Assembly: GCA_964019695.1 (NCBI GenBank)
Contig: OZ026515.1
Location: 136,148,549 to 136,212,548 of the forward strand
Length of the DNA stretch: 64,000 bases
Origin: Loripinus fragilis
Taxonomy: Eukaryota > Mollusca > Bivalvia > Lucinida > Lucinidae
Direction: 5' to 3'
In this document: piece after piece, positions 11,864 through 22,400 of the stretch
Layout: each line of letters starts with the position of its first letter
Position numbering within the stretch: the stretch's first letter is position 1
Notes under the pieces: model-generated
Told to the model about the DNA's origin: nothing
Seen by the model: the letters and a program-made list of their open reading frames with translations, nothing else
Database searches by the model: none
Made by a program: the position numbers and the translations under genes

Positions 11864-12006
11864 ATGTATGTCACAAGGTCTAGGTGTATATGAATACTCA
11901 TCTGTAGAAGCTGGCTTTTTCAGCGACGTGGTAGAGTGTTTGCCTGTAGACCCAGCGACCTTGGTTCGATTGCTGGCTGCCGCATGTAAAATATTTTCGC
12001 TCTACG
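11864..12006 (+). mobile_element. tRNA-derived SINE
   Basis: It contains a tRNA-like region at 11922-11985 with an A-box-like GACGTGGTAGAGTGTTTGCC and a B-box-like GGTTCGATTGC. The uninterrupted copy at 434-755 lacks this stretch. The junctions read ATGTATGT on the left and ATGTACAT on the right, a plausible short target-site duplication. A functional tRNA is unlikely because the cloverleaf stems do not close well. Confidence 0.65.
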
Positions 12007-12261
12007 ACATGTACATATAGCTTTAATTGAAATTCATGTTATTGTTTTTATCTTTTTCTTTATAATCCTAGTATATACAGGTTCGTATCTTTGACTATCG
12101 CTTATGTAGAATAGTTCATCTTTGTTTGCGTATTGACATTCATAGAACCTGTATTTCAGTTGAAACTTATAAAACAGTGGTGTTTACTTTTTTAAGCACG
12201 TTTAACTTAAGTGAATGTTAATGGCGCTATCATGCTTTATGGGCTGCAAAAGGTACTGGGC

Positions 12262-13092
12262 ACGGGTAGGTGCTAGAATGTCTATTCCCAAAATGTCTAT
12301 TCTCACAATGTCTACTGTGCCAAAATGTTTATTCCCAGTATGTCGTCTATTCCCAAAATGTCTACTATTTAAAAAAAACATAAATTAATTACTATCAAAA
12401 CAACAACGACAGAAGACAGGTAATCTTTTCAACATTTATAATGCCTTCAATGTTTACTGTCGTGAGTTGGCCTCCGGTACCGTTAGTTTAACAGGTGACA
12501 GGGCCCAGGGCGACGACAGTAAACATTGTGCTTACAGTACCTGTATAATTTCACAGATAACATACAGATACCAATAGGCGAAAACTACTCACTTTACCAA
12601 TCACCAGGCTGACCAAGTCAACTCACCTGAACCAAAGGTTCACAAGGCGAGCTTATAGTATACCTATCGAACTGGCGTCCGTCTGTGTGTACGTTCGATG
12701 TATTTAAAATAATTAAATGGCTTCCTAGTAGACTTTTTTGGCAAATTTTATTGTCTTCAAAAATTTAAAGAGCCAAAGGGTCACATGGTAAGCTAATAGT
12801 ACATGTATACCCATCGAGCTGAGGTCCGTCCGTCTGTCGGGTAACCCCGTCTGTCCATGAAAATCGCTGAATGGACCTAAATCACAATTATATCCATGGC
12901 AGAAAACTCCTTATATCAGTTTATCATTAATTCATTTTTACTAAAGGAGTATACATTTTGGGAATAGACATTTCGGCACAGTACTTAGACATAATGGGAA
13001 TAGACATTTTGGCACAGTAGACATTATGGGAATAGACAATTTGGGAATAGACATTTTGGGAATAGATATTCTAGCACTACCCCCTGGGCATT
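12262..13092. mobile_element. Foldback element with AAAATGTCTATTCCC subrepeats
   Basis: The left terminus (12262-12370) is a short array of ATGTCTATTCCCAAA-like units starting GGGTAGGTGCTAGAAT. The right terminus (12955-13090) is the same array in reverse complement, ending ATTCTAGCACTACCCCC. The interior is non-coding and includes the dispersed AGGTGAGCT/GTCCGTCTG bivalve-type repeat. It sits inside a larger insert relative to the copy at 434-755, so the foldback element may have brought or entered flanking DNA. Confidence 0.65.
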
Positions 13093-13366
13093 AGCTGCCT
13101 GCAGGCCAGATACTGACCCCAGGACAGTCCATTATTCTAAATATAGATCCACAAAACCAATGCTTTTATATATAGTATTTAGTACATTAAACAACTACTG
13201 AAAACTTGAATTGGGCACAAATTTATTTCTGAGTAGCGTATAAGCTTTTTCAGTGTTGAGATGAAATGGTCAGTCAAGTGCCTTTTCGAGACAGCTTATT
13301 TGGATCTAAAATATTTTGATAAGTTTATCAAATGACACTATTTAAAAAAAAACTTTTGATATAACC

Positions 13367-13510
13367 TAGTGCTAGGCGCGCACGCCGTATTCGTGGGTTT
13401 AACCCTCACAGACGTCAAAATATTTATACGGATTATGTCTCCACTGTGGTCAAAAAAGACAAGTGTTGTACCACAGACTGAGAGAAATATCGTAATTCAT
13501 CGCAGAAACC
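13367..13510 (+). mobile_element. tRNA-SINE fragment (5'-truncated)
   Basis: Contains the B-box half of the SINE described at 13575-13745 (GTGGGTTTAACCCTCA, then GACGTCAAAATAT and the same 3' body), but not the A box. It lies about 225 bp upstream in the same orientation. Confidence 0.6.
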
Positions 13511-13574
13511 CCCTATACGGAGTGTACTGCAGCGTCTGGCGTCGTTATATACGCTATTTGAGCGTCCTTTTTGG

Positions 13575-13745
13575 GGATGCCTCGGTGGTGTAATGGTTAA
13601 GGGCGTCAGACGTTGCAGTGCTGGGCGCGCAGGCCGCATTTGTGGGTTCAACCCTCAGAGACGTCAAAATATGGTCAAAAAGACAAGTGTCGTACTACAG
13701 ACTGAGAGAAATATCATAATTCATCGCAGAAAATATTTTAAAAAA
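13575..13745 (+). mobile_element. tRNA-derived SINE
   Basis: Starts with a tRNA-like head GCCTCGGTGGTGTAATGG (A box) and GTGGGTTCAACCCTCA (B box). A non-tRNA body (AAAAGACAAGTGTCGTAC) and an A-rich tail follow. The spacing between the boxes and the poor acceptor-stem pairing argue against a working tRNA. Confidence 0.7.
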
Positions 13746-15240
13746 ATATCCATGTTTTTTTTTTGGAAAGTTTAAATGTAACGTAAATGACACCATAATT
13801 GGCCACATCACTTTAACGAACATCAGTATCTGCAGGAAATTAGCTGTTCTTGCAAATTATATGACTTATAAACAAATTTGAATAGTTCATGTACGTAACC
13901 TTAAAAGCCTTACTATGAATAACATATATTGGATTAGTATTTTAATTTAGAGATAATTTAATTAACAACTGAACGCCAAAATTCCTCAACTGCCAGAGGG
14001 TTAACATGTTACAAAAACGCTTGTTAGACAATACACTTTAAGAAAAAAAATGATATACAAAATTTTGGGGAGGAGGGGTGGGGGCAAAACAATAAGTTGC
14101 TCATGGCTAACAAGCTGATTCAGTTCTTAATGTAATTCTAGTTTTGCAATCATCTCGATGGGGAAGAGAGAACTGGTTGCTTTTTTACTTCAATTGTCTT
14201 CCTGAAGTTTTGTGAATGTTATTGCTGTGTAGCTCTTCCTCGCAGTGTCATAGGTTGGTCTGCAGTATGTGATTGTGTTAATTCCTGAAACATGCATGCT
14301 TAAATATCATTTGTAACGTTTGATTTGAAAAATATTCGGTATTGTAATCGTGCTAAGCTAGTGAAGGGAAAGTTATTGCGACCATCTTACTTAACTGGAA
14401 GGTTTAACATCAAAACAAACAACGAAACAAATACTGGGACGAGTGTTTTAGCAAGATGTGTCAGATGTAATGTTCTAGTTCTATCATTCAAGTTTTGTCA
14501 GAATTGAAGAGCTTATTCTATCCAAAACATATTCTCCAGATTTACAATTCACTATTAGTCGGATTACAAGTTATATTTGCTATTTTAACATCCCTCAGTT
14601 TATCTGACATTCCTGTTACCGAATACCATTCATGTAATTGAACAAATATAGTGTTGTCATTTATGTTACTAAATGTCATTCCTGTTACCAGTTAACTTGC
14701 CCATTATATAACAGTAATCCGATGTTCTGCTGTTGCATTTATTTACCAGTTCGGAAGCTGGTACATGCAGCTACCTATTGCAAAAAATGAAGGTTTTATT
14801 CCCACTGTTTCTCAAAATAGGTTTGATGGCATTTGTACAAAAAAACGTGTTTTAGTTAAATTATATCATTAGTCTTCAAAACAAGTTTGTAAACTTGGAG
14901 GTCTCGTAAAGAGCTTTTTAGTATGAAAAAAGAAAAAAAACTAAAAGATTATAATTTTATTTAGGAAAATAAGGTTTCTTGTTGTGGTAACAGAAATGAC
15001 ATTTTAAACCAAAAAAGCCATCAAAATAGGCCAACATGTGTTATTATGCAAATGCACTTCTCTGAATAAATGAGTTATTGCTATTAAGTGTTCAAATTGA
15101 GATTAGAATAAAATAAATCAAAATTAGTTGCGAGTTATTTTTGCAAAAATAGACTGCCCGAATTCCTTCATCTTTGTAGAATGACTCATAAGTGTAAAGT
15201 CATTCTTGAATAATTTAATGGGCTAGTGACATTCCGTCTT
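13746..15240. other. Gene-free stretch with one dispersed repeat
   Basis: Mostly AT-rich unique-looking DNA. About 14135-14290 belongs to a dispersed family (TAGTTTTGCAATCATCTCGA, GGTTGGTCTGCAGTATGTGA) with relatives at 18620-18770 and 39798-39850 on the same strand and 46835-46900 and 58788-58850 on the opposite strand. No gene is seen. Confidence 0.6.
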
Positions 15241-15245
15241 ACTGG

Positions 15246-15247
<2 letters not shown>

Positions 15248-15299
<52 letters not shown>
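15248..15299. repeat. (AC)n microsatellite
   Basis: An uninterrupted run of AC dinucleotides, about 25 copies. Confidence 0.98.
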
Positions 15300-15344
15300 G
15301 TGCTATACATTTAATTACGTCTGTAATATGTCGAGAAAGTCAGT

Positions 15345-15590
15345 TAACCTAGTCTCGTCGCAAGAAGAAAAACTGTTCGGGGTTTCCGACAAGGTCATAC
15401 CCAAACCAGTCTGCTCAGCTACATAGCCTAGCTAGAATGAAGAAATTTCGCTAGTAACAAGTTTGGAGACGATACTTTACAATAAGCGAATAAAACAGGC
15501 GCTGATCAAACTGCACATCCGCGCAGGCTGGTCTGTGCTTTTGTTGTTCGAAAACCCTTAATACATCTTTTCTCGCGTAGAGGTCCTTAT
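15345..15590. mobile_element. Hairpin MITE, GAAAAACTGTTCGGGG family
   Basis: The left end (CGTCGCAAGAAGAAAAACTG) and right end (CTTTTCTCGCG) are inverted. The interior carries CAGTCTGCTCAGCTAC and GCGCAGGCTGGTCTGTGC, which recur in copies at 41539-41756, 59513-59755 and 61097-61343. Non-coding and diverged. Confidence 0.65.
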
Positions 15591-16334
15591 CGACAGTCAG
15601 AGCGTCGTCGCGTGTACCTCGAATCCTTCTCAATTTAGTTCCCATGTTCAGTAAGTGTAAGGAAAAACAGACAGTGCCATAAATTAATCACATATCATAG
15701 ACAATTTCACGGCACCAAACTTTGCGAGCTGTGAAACTTGGGTCTAAATTGGTCGCGAAACGGAGACGCAAACAATACTTCTACCGCGACCTCTAAGACC
15801 TTCGATTCATTCAATGCATTTACCATGTTTACCGTTACAGTCACGCCTGAAAGCATTTTGTGGAAGTATAATGCAAGCACTTATATTGACAGCGTCAAAA
15901 GCTAAGCACCACCCGAACATTTATTTTTCCAGTGACAGTTTTCATGTATGATTTTTACAAGAAAAATTAATTTGTAAAATATTGTTACCCGAGTATTTCC
16001 TTGGTCTGTCAAACCTGTCAGAATGCGATTTGATACTTTTGTTAATGTTCTACGGTGTCCTGTACATACCAACCCATATTTTGGGGGTATTTTGGAGGCA
16101 TAGCGGACCCCATAGAGCTTCCTTTGAATTCATATTAACGCGAAAATAAACTTGACCTATTTTTCAGACTAGATCCAAAAGGGTTCTGGCGAACTCAAGG
16201 GTTCTGGCGAACTCAAGGTTTCTTGTCAGTTTCAGAGCCTGATGATAGTTGATCACATACATTATACCACCTTTACCAACTTTAGCACAAAATATCTCGA
16301 GATGTGCAAGGTCTACACTGATGTATGTGGTATA
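15591..16334. other. Gene-free stretch
   Basis: About 15780-15890 (GACCTCTAAGACC, TTCATTCAATGCATTTAC, TTTTGTGGAAGT) is a direct relative of 39260-39345. A 15-bp duplication (GGGTTCTGGCGAACT) occurs at 16189-16215. Nothing else is recognised. Confidence 0.5.
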
Positions 16335-16437
16335 AAATAGTCATACCATGTTTGTCCACCTGTACGTAAGATAATCCACTCGCTAAAGCTCGTGGATTAT
16401 CTCCTCGTACAGGCGGCAAAACATGGTATAACTATTA
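16335..16437. repeat. Inverted repeat / hairpin
   Basis: Arms of ~44 bp (ATACCATGTTT..CCACCTGTACG..GATAATCCAC and its complement) surround a short loop around CTCGCTAAAGCTCG. MITE-like, non-coding. Confidence 0.8.
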
Positions 16438-16813
16438 CTTATAAGTTTTTGCGTTTTCACTATATAACATGTCATTCATAACATCTTCATATCTTTTGTT
16501 CTGTCTGAGATACTCATCTGAAATTTACATGATTTGGGTTTGTAATAATATGTCACTAACAATTTACATCCCGCAGTGGTATAAAAAAAGGCACAATTAG
16601 AAAGTGAATAGGGACATTTTAAGGGTAAATGTACATTCGCAATGCCTAGTCGTTAATCTTAATGCTTATTATCGAAACAAAATTTTCTGTAAATCGTCAT
16701 CACTTTATCTAGTTTTATAAAAAATAACAAGTTTGAATTCATATTAAGAAAGCTTCACTGTCTTTTTTTCTCGGAAAATATTTAAACTGTGTATATTTTT
16801 AATTTAATTCACA

Positions 16814-16916
16814 TGAATGTCGCATGAAATATTTGCAAATGTCGCATGTATTTTTGCAAATGTCGCAACAAATGTCGCATGTAATTTTTGCAAATGTCGC
16901 AAGTCATTCGTGCAAC
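16814..16916. repeat. Short CAAATGTCGCA tandem repeat
   Basis: Five copies of an ATGTCGCA core at 10-28 bp spacing with TTTTTGCAA linkers. Confidence 0.8.
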
Positions 16917-17029
16917 ATTTTTTTTTTGTAAATCTTCACATAATTACTGTTCTGTTTTGTTAAATGTCGAAATGCTCCTTTGCTAGATAATAATCATGGA
17001 AGTTAACATCAATGAATAATTTCGTCTCT

Positions 17030-18110
17030 CAGTGGCCAAATAGCAGTTTGCCATGCGCCAGGGAGTGTTGAACTCAGTTACAATCGTGCAATCTTGGTAG
17101 AGGGTATTATGAGAATCATTCATTTGATATGATTAAAAATTTGGACGGTGATTCTGATGTCGTTTCAAGGTTTTCTTAGAAAATTCTATTGTTAGCTCTG
17201 GTGGTCATTTTGTTTGGAGTTGCGGAATGGTTTGTGCAATTTTGATAAAGGGCATTATGGGAAACATTCATATGAAATTATTTTAAATTTAGACCAGTGG
17301 TTAAGTCGGAGATGTCGTCTAATGATATTTTCCATTTTTAGCTCCGGTGGCAATTTTTGTTTGGCGGAGCAGAACCATTTGTCCAATTTTGGAAAAGGGC
17401 ATTTTGGGGAAAATTCAAGTGAAATTATTTTAAATTTGGACCAGTGGTTCAGGAGATGTATATCACTGAAAACCCAACTTCGTCACTGTAACTAGGTGAA
17501 CTAGACTGCAGTTGATGGTACACCATCGCAAATACCCGCTTTTTACCGTGACCTTGAAACCTAGGCCACACAAAATGTTGCCAAGTACCCTCTACATCAT
17601 GTGACCTATGCACCTGCAAAGTTTGAAGTTGCTATGTCCAAGGGTTTAGGGATTGAATTAACAATAAATAGAGTATGTGAAATGTCCAGTACCCTCTACA
17701 TCATGTGCCCAATGCACCTGTAAGGTTTGAAGTTGCTACGGCCAACGGTTTAGAAGATGCATTTACAAGAAAACAAATTTTTGACCTTGACATTCAGGTC
17801 AAGATCGCATGCCCTTTACATCACGTAACCCATACACCTGTGAAGTTTAAAGAATTTAGAAGGAGATACTACTACAAGAAAATACATTTGATCTTGACCT
17901 ATGTTGTCCGGTACTCTCTACATCATGTGAGCTATGCACCTGTAAAGTTTGAAGTTGCTATTGTCAATGGTTTAGAACGATATATAATTACAAGAAACGT
18001 GACAGACGGACGTACGCACGCACGCACAGACGGGCGGACGTACGGACGACAGACCGACTGTAGTACGAAATTAATAAACCATTTTTTCTAAAGGAAAAAG
18101 CGGGTATAAC
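17030..18110 (+). repeat. Diverged dispersed/tandem repeat region with GACGGACG tail
   Basis: 17085-17470 holds three diverged units of about 165 bp (TTGGTAGAGGG..ATTATTTTAAATTTGGACCAGTGGTT). 17575-17990 holds four units of about 105-120 bp (CTCTACATCATGTGACC, CACCTG, AAGTTTGAAGTTGCTA). 18000-18060 is a GACGGACG/CGCACGCA tail. This composite resembles non-coding repeats that I associate with bivalve genomes. The short open frames across it (for example 17705-18091) simply translate the repeats. Confidence 0.65.
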
Positions 18111-18176
18111 TAGTAATCCTATTAGGCGAATGCTTGGTAAATACTATTAGTATCTTTACCAGTATATTGGTAGAAG

Positions 18177-18400
18177 CCGCCGTGGTGTAGGGGATAAACC
18201 TATGTCTTGTAAACCAGGAGTCGCAGGTTCGATTCCCGGCTTCTCTCTGTCTGTCGGGTGAGACTTTAAGGCGTTGCCCCGTCTTCTGAGATGCTTTAAA
18301 ACCAGAACCACTGCCGGTTGAGCCTTCGGGAGTTCCTGGACATAGAACCACAAAAATCATAAACCCACCGGCCAGAACTGGTACAGCCAAAGAACACGGC
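18177..18400 (+). mobile_element. SINE with a tRNA-Thr-like head
   Basis: GCCGCCGTGGTGTAGGGGAT (A box), a TCTTGTAAA anticodon-like loop and GCAGGTTCGATTCCC (B box) give a tRNA-Thr(UGU)-like head at 18177-18250. The anticodon and acceptor stems are broken and an unrelated body follows, so it is a SINE or tRNA pseudogene, not a working tRNA gene. Confidence 0.65.
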
Positions 18401-19269
18401 CACAAACAATATAGTATATTGGTAAAACGAAATAAGTTATAAAAAATACAAAAATAAAAAAAATAGTTTGCATTTTTTTAGAATAAGTTTATGCAAATGA
18501 ATGTAATTATTTGATCATATTTATACAGTGGTTCTGTTGTTGTTAATTTATTGTTTTATGTATCTCCCATTGTTTGTGGGGGTTCTGTGTTGGTCTTTGT
18601 TTTTGGTATGCATTACTTTATGTCTTTTCTAGTTTTGCAATCATCTTGACGAGAAAGAGAGGGCTAGTTGCTTGTCTTTTGGATGCCGCGTTACTGTAAA
18701 TGTCCTGTAGCTCTTCCTCATGGTGCCGCGGGTTGGTCTGCAGTTTGTGATTGTGATATTTCTTGCTTATACTCACTTACTTTTTACATATTAAGTATTT
18801 TTAATTGGATATTAATTTTGCGAGATTTCAGATTATTTGCAATTTTAGTCAAATGAAATGTTACCAAACTGTTTCAATAATAATATATTATTATATATAA
18901 TAATAATTTTATAATATTTGACAACATATAATATCATATAGTGAAACAATTTAACTAACTACCAAACACTTCTGCTCCCCGACTTAAATTTTTGGGGAAG
19001 AGTTTAACCACAGTGCAATGTTAGCGGAGTGGCTTAGTTAATAATGCGTCATAAGGTATCATCAATCATAAACAAAAGGACTATAGTAGCCCTGAATCGC
19101 TCACCTGTATTATGTGCACCAGTCTTGTTCAGTGGAAGGTTATGATTTAAACAATTTGGTGAAGGGCAATCAAGCTGGTCTCTTCTGAAGTATAGTCTTT
19201 GAGCGCATAACAAGACCCTACCCCCTCCCCCACCACACACAAACAGTTTCTACATACCAAATATTAAGG
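18401..19269. other. Gene-free stretch
   Basis: Contains one copy of the GGTTGGTCTGCAG dispersed repeat (about 18620-18770) and an AT-rich patch of ATAATAT repeats (18880-18945). No gene is seen. Confidence 0.5.
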
Positions 19270-21060
19270 CTCTATGTGGTTTCAGACGAGACGGTTTTTT
19301 CATGTTTCCCTAGATGGGCCTCTGCGAAACATGTGACCCCCGGGCGGGCCGATTTTGTGCCCCAGGGTCAAAATTTTAACATATTTGGAAAAAGTCAGCT
19401 AGGTGATGCTACTTGACAAATATCAAGGCTTTATGCTTTGTGGTTTCAGAGAAGATTTTTCTTGTCTCCCCTTTATAATCCTATATAAAACATGTGACCC
19501 TGGGGTGTGAACATTTTTGATCCCATGCTCATTATTTGAACAAACTTGGTAGAGGTCCACTTGGTGATGCAAAATACCAAATATCAAGGCTCTTGGCCCT
19601 GTGGTTTCTGACAAGATTTTTTTCACATTTTCCCTATGTAAGCCTATGTAAAACACGTGACCCCTGGGCGGGGCCATTTTGGCCCCAGGTCTATAATTTT
19701 AACAAACTTGATAGACGTTTACTAGGTGATGGTAAATACCAAAAATCAATAGTCTAGGCCTTCTGGTTTCAGACAAGAAGATTTTTTTCTTGTTTTCCCC
19801 ATATAAGCATATGTTAACCATGTGACCGCCGAGAAGCGCCATTTTCGACCCCAGGGGCATTATTTGAACAAACTTGGTAGATGTCTACTAGGTGATGCAA
19901 CATACCAAATATCAAGGCTCTAGGCCCTGTGGTTTCAGACAAGAAGATTTTTTTCAAATTTCCCTTAATACGCCTATTTTTTTTTGTTTGTTTGATTTTA
20001 TTCTTTACATCCCATCAACAATCTTTAAGTTAAACAGGAGCGGGTCTTCCTGGGTTTAACCAGTACTAGGCTAGGATAAATTTGTCTTGCTTAAGGACCA
20101 CAACGCAGTGACACCAGTGAGACTCGAACCCACGGCCTCCGGGTCTCGAGTCAAGCACTCTACCACTGAGCCACTGCTCTCCCTAGTTAATAAGCCATTG
20201 TAAAACAATTGATCCTGGAGCAGGGCCATTTTTGGCCTAGGGCTATAATTTGAACAAACCTGGTAAGGGTCCACTAGGTGATGCTACATACCAAATATCA
20301 CAACTCTAGGCCTTGTGGTTTCACACAAGGAGGTTTTTTCACGTTTTCCCTATATAAGCCTATGTAAAAAATGTGACCACCAGGGCGGTGCCATTTTTAG
20401 CCCAAGGGGTATAATTTGAACAAACTTGGTAGAGCTCCAATAGGTGATGTAACACACCAATATCAAGGTTCTAGGCCATGTGGTTTCAGACGTGAAGTTT
20501 TTTTTCTCGTTTTCCCCATAAAGCCTATGTAAAACATTTGACCCCCAGGGGGATATTTTTGGCCCAAGGGGTATAATTTGAACAATCTTGGTAGACGACT
20601 ACTAGTTGATACTACATAACAAATATCAAGGCTCTAGGCCTTATGGTTCCAGACAATAAGATTTTTCACATTTTCCCTATATAAGCCAATATAGAACATG
20701 TGACCCCCTGGGCGGGGCCATTTTGGCCCAAGGGCTATAATTTGAACAAACATGGTAGAGGTCCACAAGGTGATGCTACATACCAAATATCAATAGCCTA
20801 GGTCTTCTGGTTTCAGACAAGAGGATTTTTTTCACGTTTTCCCTATATTAGCCTATGTAAAACAATCGACCCACAGAGCGGGACCATTTTGACACATGGC
20901 TTTTATTCTAACACACATGGTAGAGGACTACTAGGTGATGCAACATACCAACTATCAAGGCTCTAGGCCTTGTGATTTCAGACAAGAAGATTTTTTTCTC
21001 ATTTTCCCTACATAAGCATAAGCGTATGTATAACATGTAACCCCCAGGGTCAATAACTAC
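19270..21060 (+). repeat. ~170-bp dispersed-tandem repeat array, block 1
   Basis: About ten units run in order: ACCAAATATCAAGGCTCTAGG, CTGTGGTTTCAGACAAGAAG, TTTTCCCTATATAAGCC, ACATGTGACCCCNGGGCGG, GGCCATTTTTGGCCC, TTTGAACAAACTTGGTAGAG and CTAGGTGATGCT. Units differ by many substitutions and small indels. One unit is interrupted by a SINE (19979-20190). The same family fills 30060-32130, with diverged relatives at 36760-36910 and 56420-57390. Short ORFs are incidental. Confidence 0.85.
19979..20190 (-). mobile_element. tRNA-derived SINE in the repeat array
   Basis: Reading the minus strand: GCAGTGGCTCAGTGGTAGAG (A box), then GTGGGTTCGAGTCTCAC (B box), a body containing CTTAAGCAAGACAAAT and CAGGAAGACCCGCTCC, and an A-rich 3' tail (the T-run at 19979-19987). 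It splits a ~170-bp unit between CGCCTAT and AATAAGCCATTG. A second copy in the same orientation is at 55885-56095. Confidence 0.85.
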
Positions 21061-21223
21061 AAAATAGAATACAACAGCAACAACACCAACATCGAAACCT
21101 TCATGCCTATTTAAACCCTTAAATTGTATGTTGAATGCAAATTCATGTTGCTGATGAATCAAGATTATTTTTCTGTTATGTTGAACGATAGTTTAGTTTA
21201 CACCACATGTTTAGACGATCATG

Positions 21224-21238
21224 AAAATTATTTTTTTC
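21224..21238 (+). repeat. Candidate 5' target-site duplication of the LINE
   Basis: AAAATTATTTTTTTC here is matched immediately after the poly(A) tail (AAATTATTTTTTTC, 25941-25954). The A residues blend with the tail, so the unambiguous match is 11-12 bp. It is AT-rich, so chance similarity cannot be excluded. Confidence 0.65.
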
Positions 21239-21474
21239 AAATTGGCAATATATTAGCAAACAATTTACAGTAATCTCTCTGCATCGAAATAGAAATTAAA
21301 TGTTTCTTGCATTTACTTTCAAGTGCTAATTGATGTTTGTTATATTTTGTTTCATGTTATACATGTCATTTTTTTGCTTTACTGTATTTCTTTTTTTTCC
21401 TTTTGGAAAATATATTGTTTTTGTATATGTGTATGACTTCCCAGTCCGTGAAATTGATAAAATAAGGCTTTCAT

Positions 21475-22368
21475 TTGAAATTGCAACATTCAAAGACTAT
21501 GGCTGATTTCATAACTGTTTTATCCCAGAATTGTCGAGGCCTCAAAAATATGCAAAAGAGGAGAGATTTATTTCAATATATAAGATCAAAGAAGTATAAT
21601 ATAGCATGTTTGCAAGATGTTCACATTGACAATAATATGTTTTCACATGTTAAAGCAGAGTGGGGTTACAACCTTGTCCTCAGTGCAAAACCGGGTATTA
21701 ATGCAAGCAGGGGGGTAATGATATTAATAAATAATAATTTTCCATGTGACATTGGACAGATTTTAACAGATAAAGAGGGAAATTTTGTTTTGTTAGAATT
21801 AAAAATCCAAGGGAAAAAAATCACTCTAGCAAGTATATATGGCCCTAATGAGGACCGTCCACAATTTTATAACAATCTTAAACAAAAAATATTAGATTTT
21901 GGAAATGATGAGGTTATTATATGTGGGGACTGGAATCTAGTTATTAATCCAGAAATAGATACTGAAAATTACCGACATGTAAATAACCCAACAGCTAGAT
22001 GTGAAGTTTTAAAACTAATTGAAAATGATAATTATATCGATATTTATAGGTGTATAAATGAAAGTAAAGGTTTTACTTGGAGGAGACATAACCCAGATAA
22101 AAAACAAGCTCGTTTAGATTATTTTTTAATTAGTGAAGATCTTTTGGGATTTGTTAATGACTGTAAAACTGTTTCAGGGTACAGAACTGATCATTCTGGA
22201 GTTACCCTACAACTACGTTTAAATCAAAATGATAGAGGAAGAAGCTATTGGAAGTTCAATAACTCACTTCTAAAAGACAGAGAATATATTCAGCTTGTGA
22301 AAAAAGTAATAGTAGATGTTACAGATACATACAGAGTAAATAATAATCAACAACACAGGGGAAATTTA

Positions 22369-22400
<32 letters not shown>

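Larger units (their letters stand above)
11846..13240 (+). repeat. Duplicated segment, interrupted copy
   Basis: Direct copy of 434-755. Homology runs 11846-11863, 12007-12245 and 13200-13240. The gaps are two insertions: a tRNA-SINE (about 11864-12006) and a compound ~950-bp insert (about 12246-13199) that contains a foldback element. Confidence 0.8.

Noticed and set aside
13590..13670. Functional tRNA gene
   Set aside because: Box spacing and stems do not give a cloverleaf, and a second partial copy lies 225 bp upstream. SINE.
17705..18091. 128-residue frame as a gene
   Set aside because: It follows the tandem 105-120-bp repeats and ends in the GACGGACG tail; amino-acid repeats mirror DNA repeats.
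18177..18250. tRNA-Thr(UGU) gene
   Set aside because: A and B boxes and an anticodon-like loop are present, but the acceptor and anticodon stems do not pair and a SINE-like body follows.
20090..20185. Functional tRNA gene on the minus strand
   Set aside because: Same sequence with an identical body and tail recurs at 55885-56095, so it is a tRNA-derived SINE.
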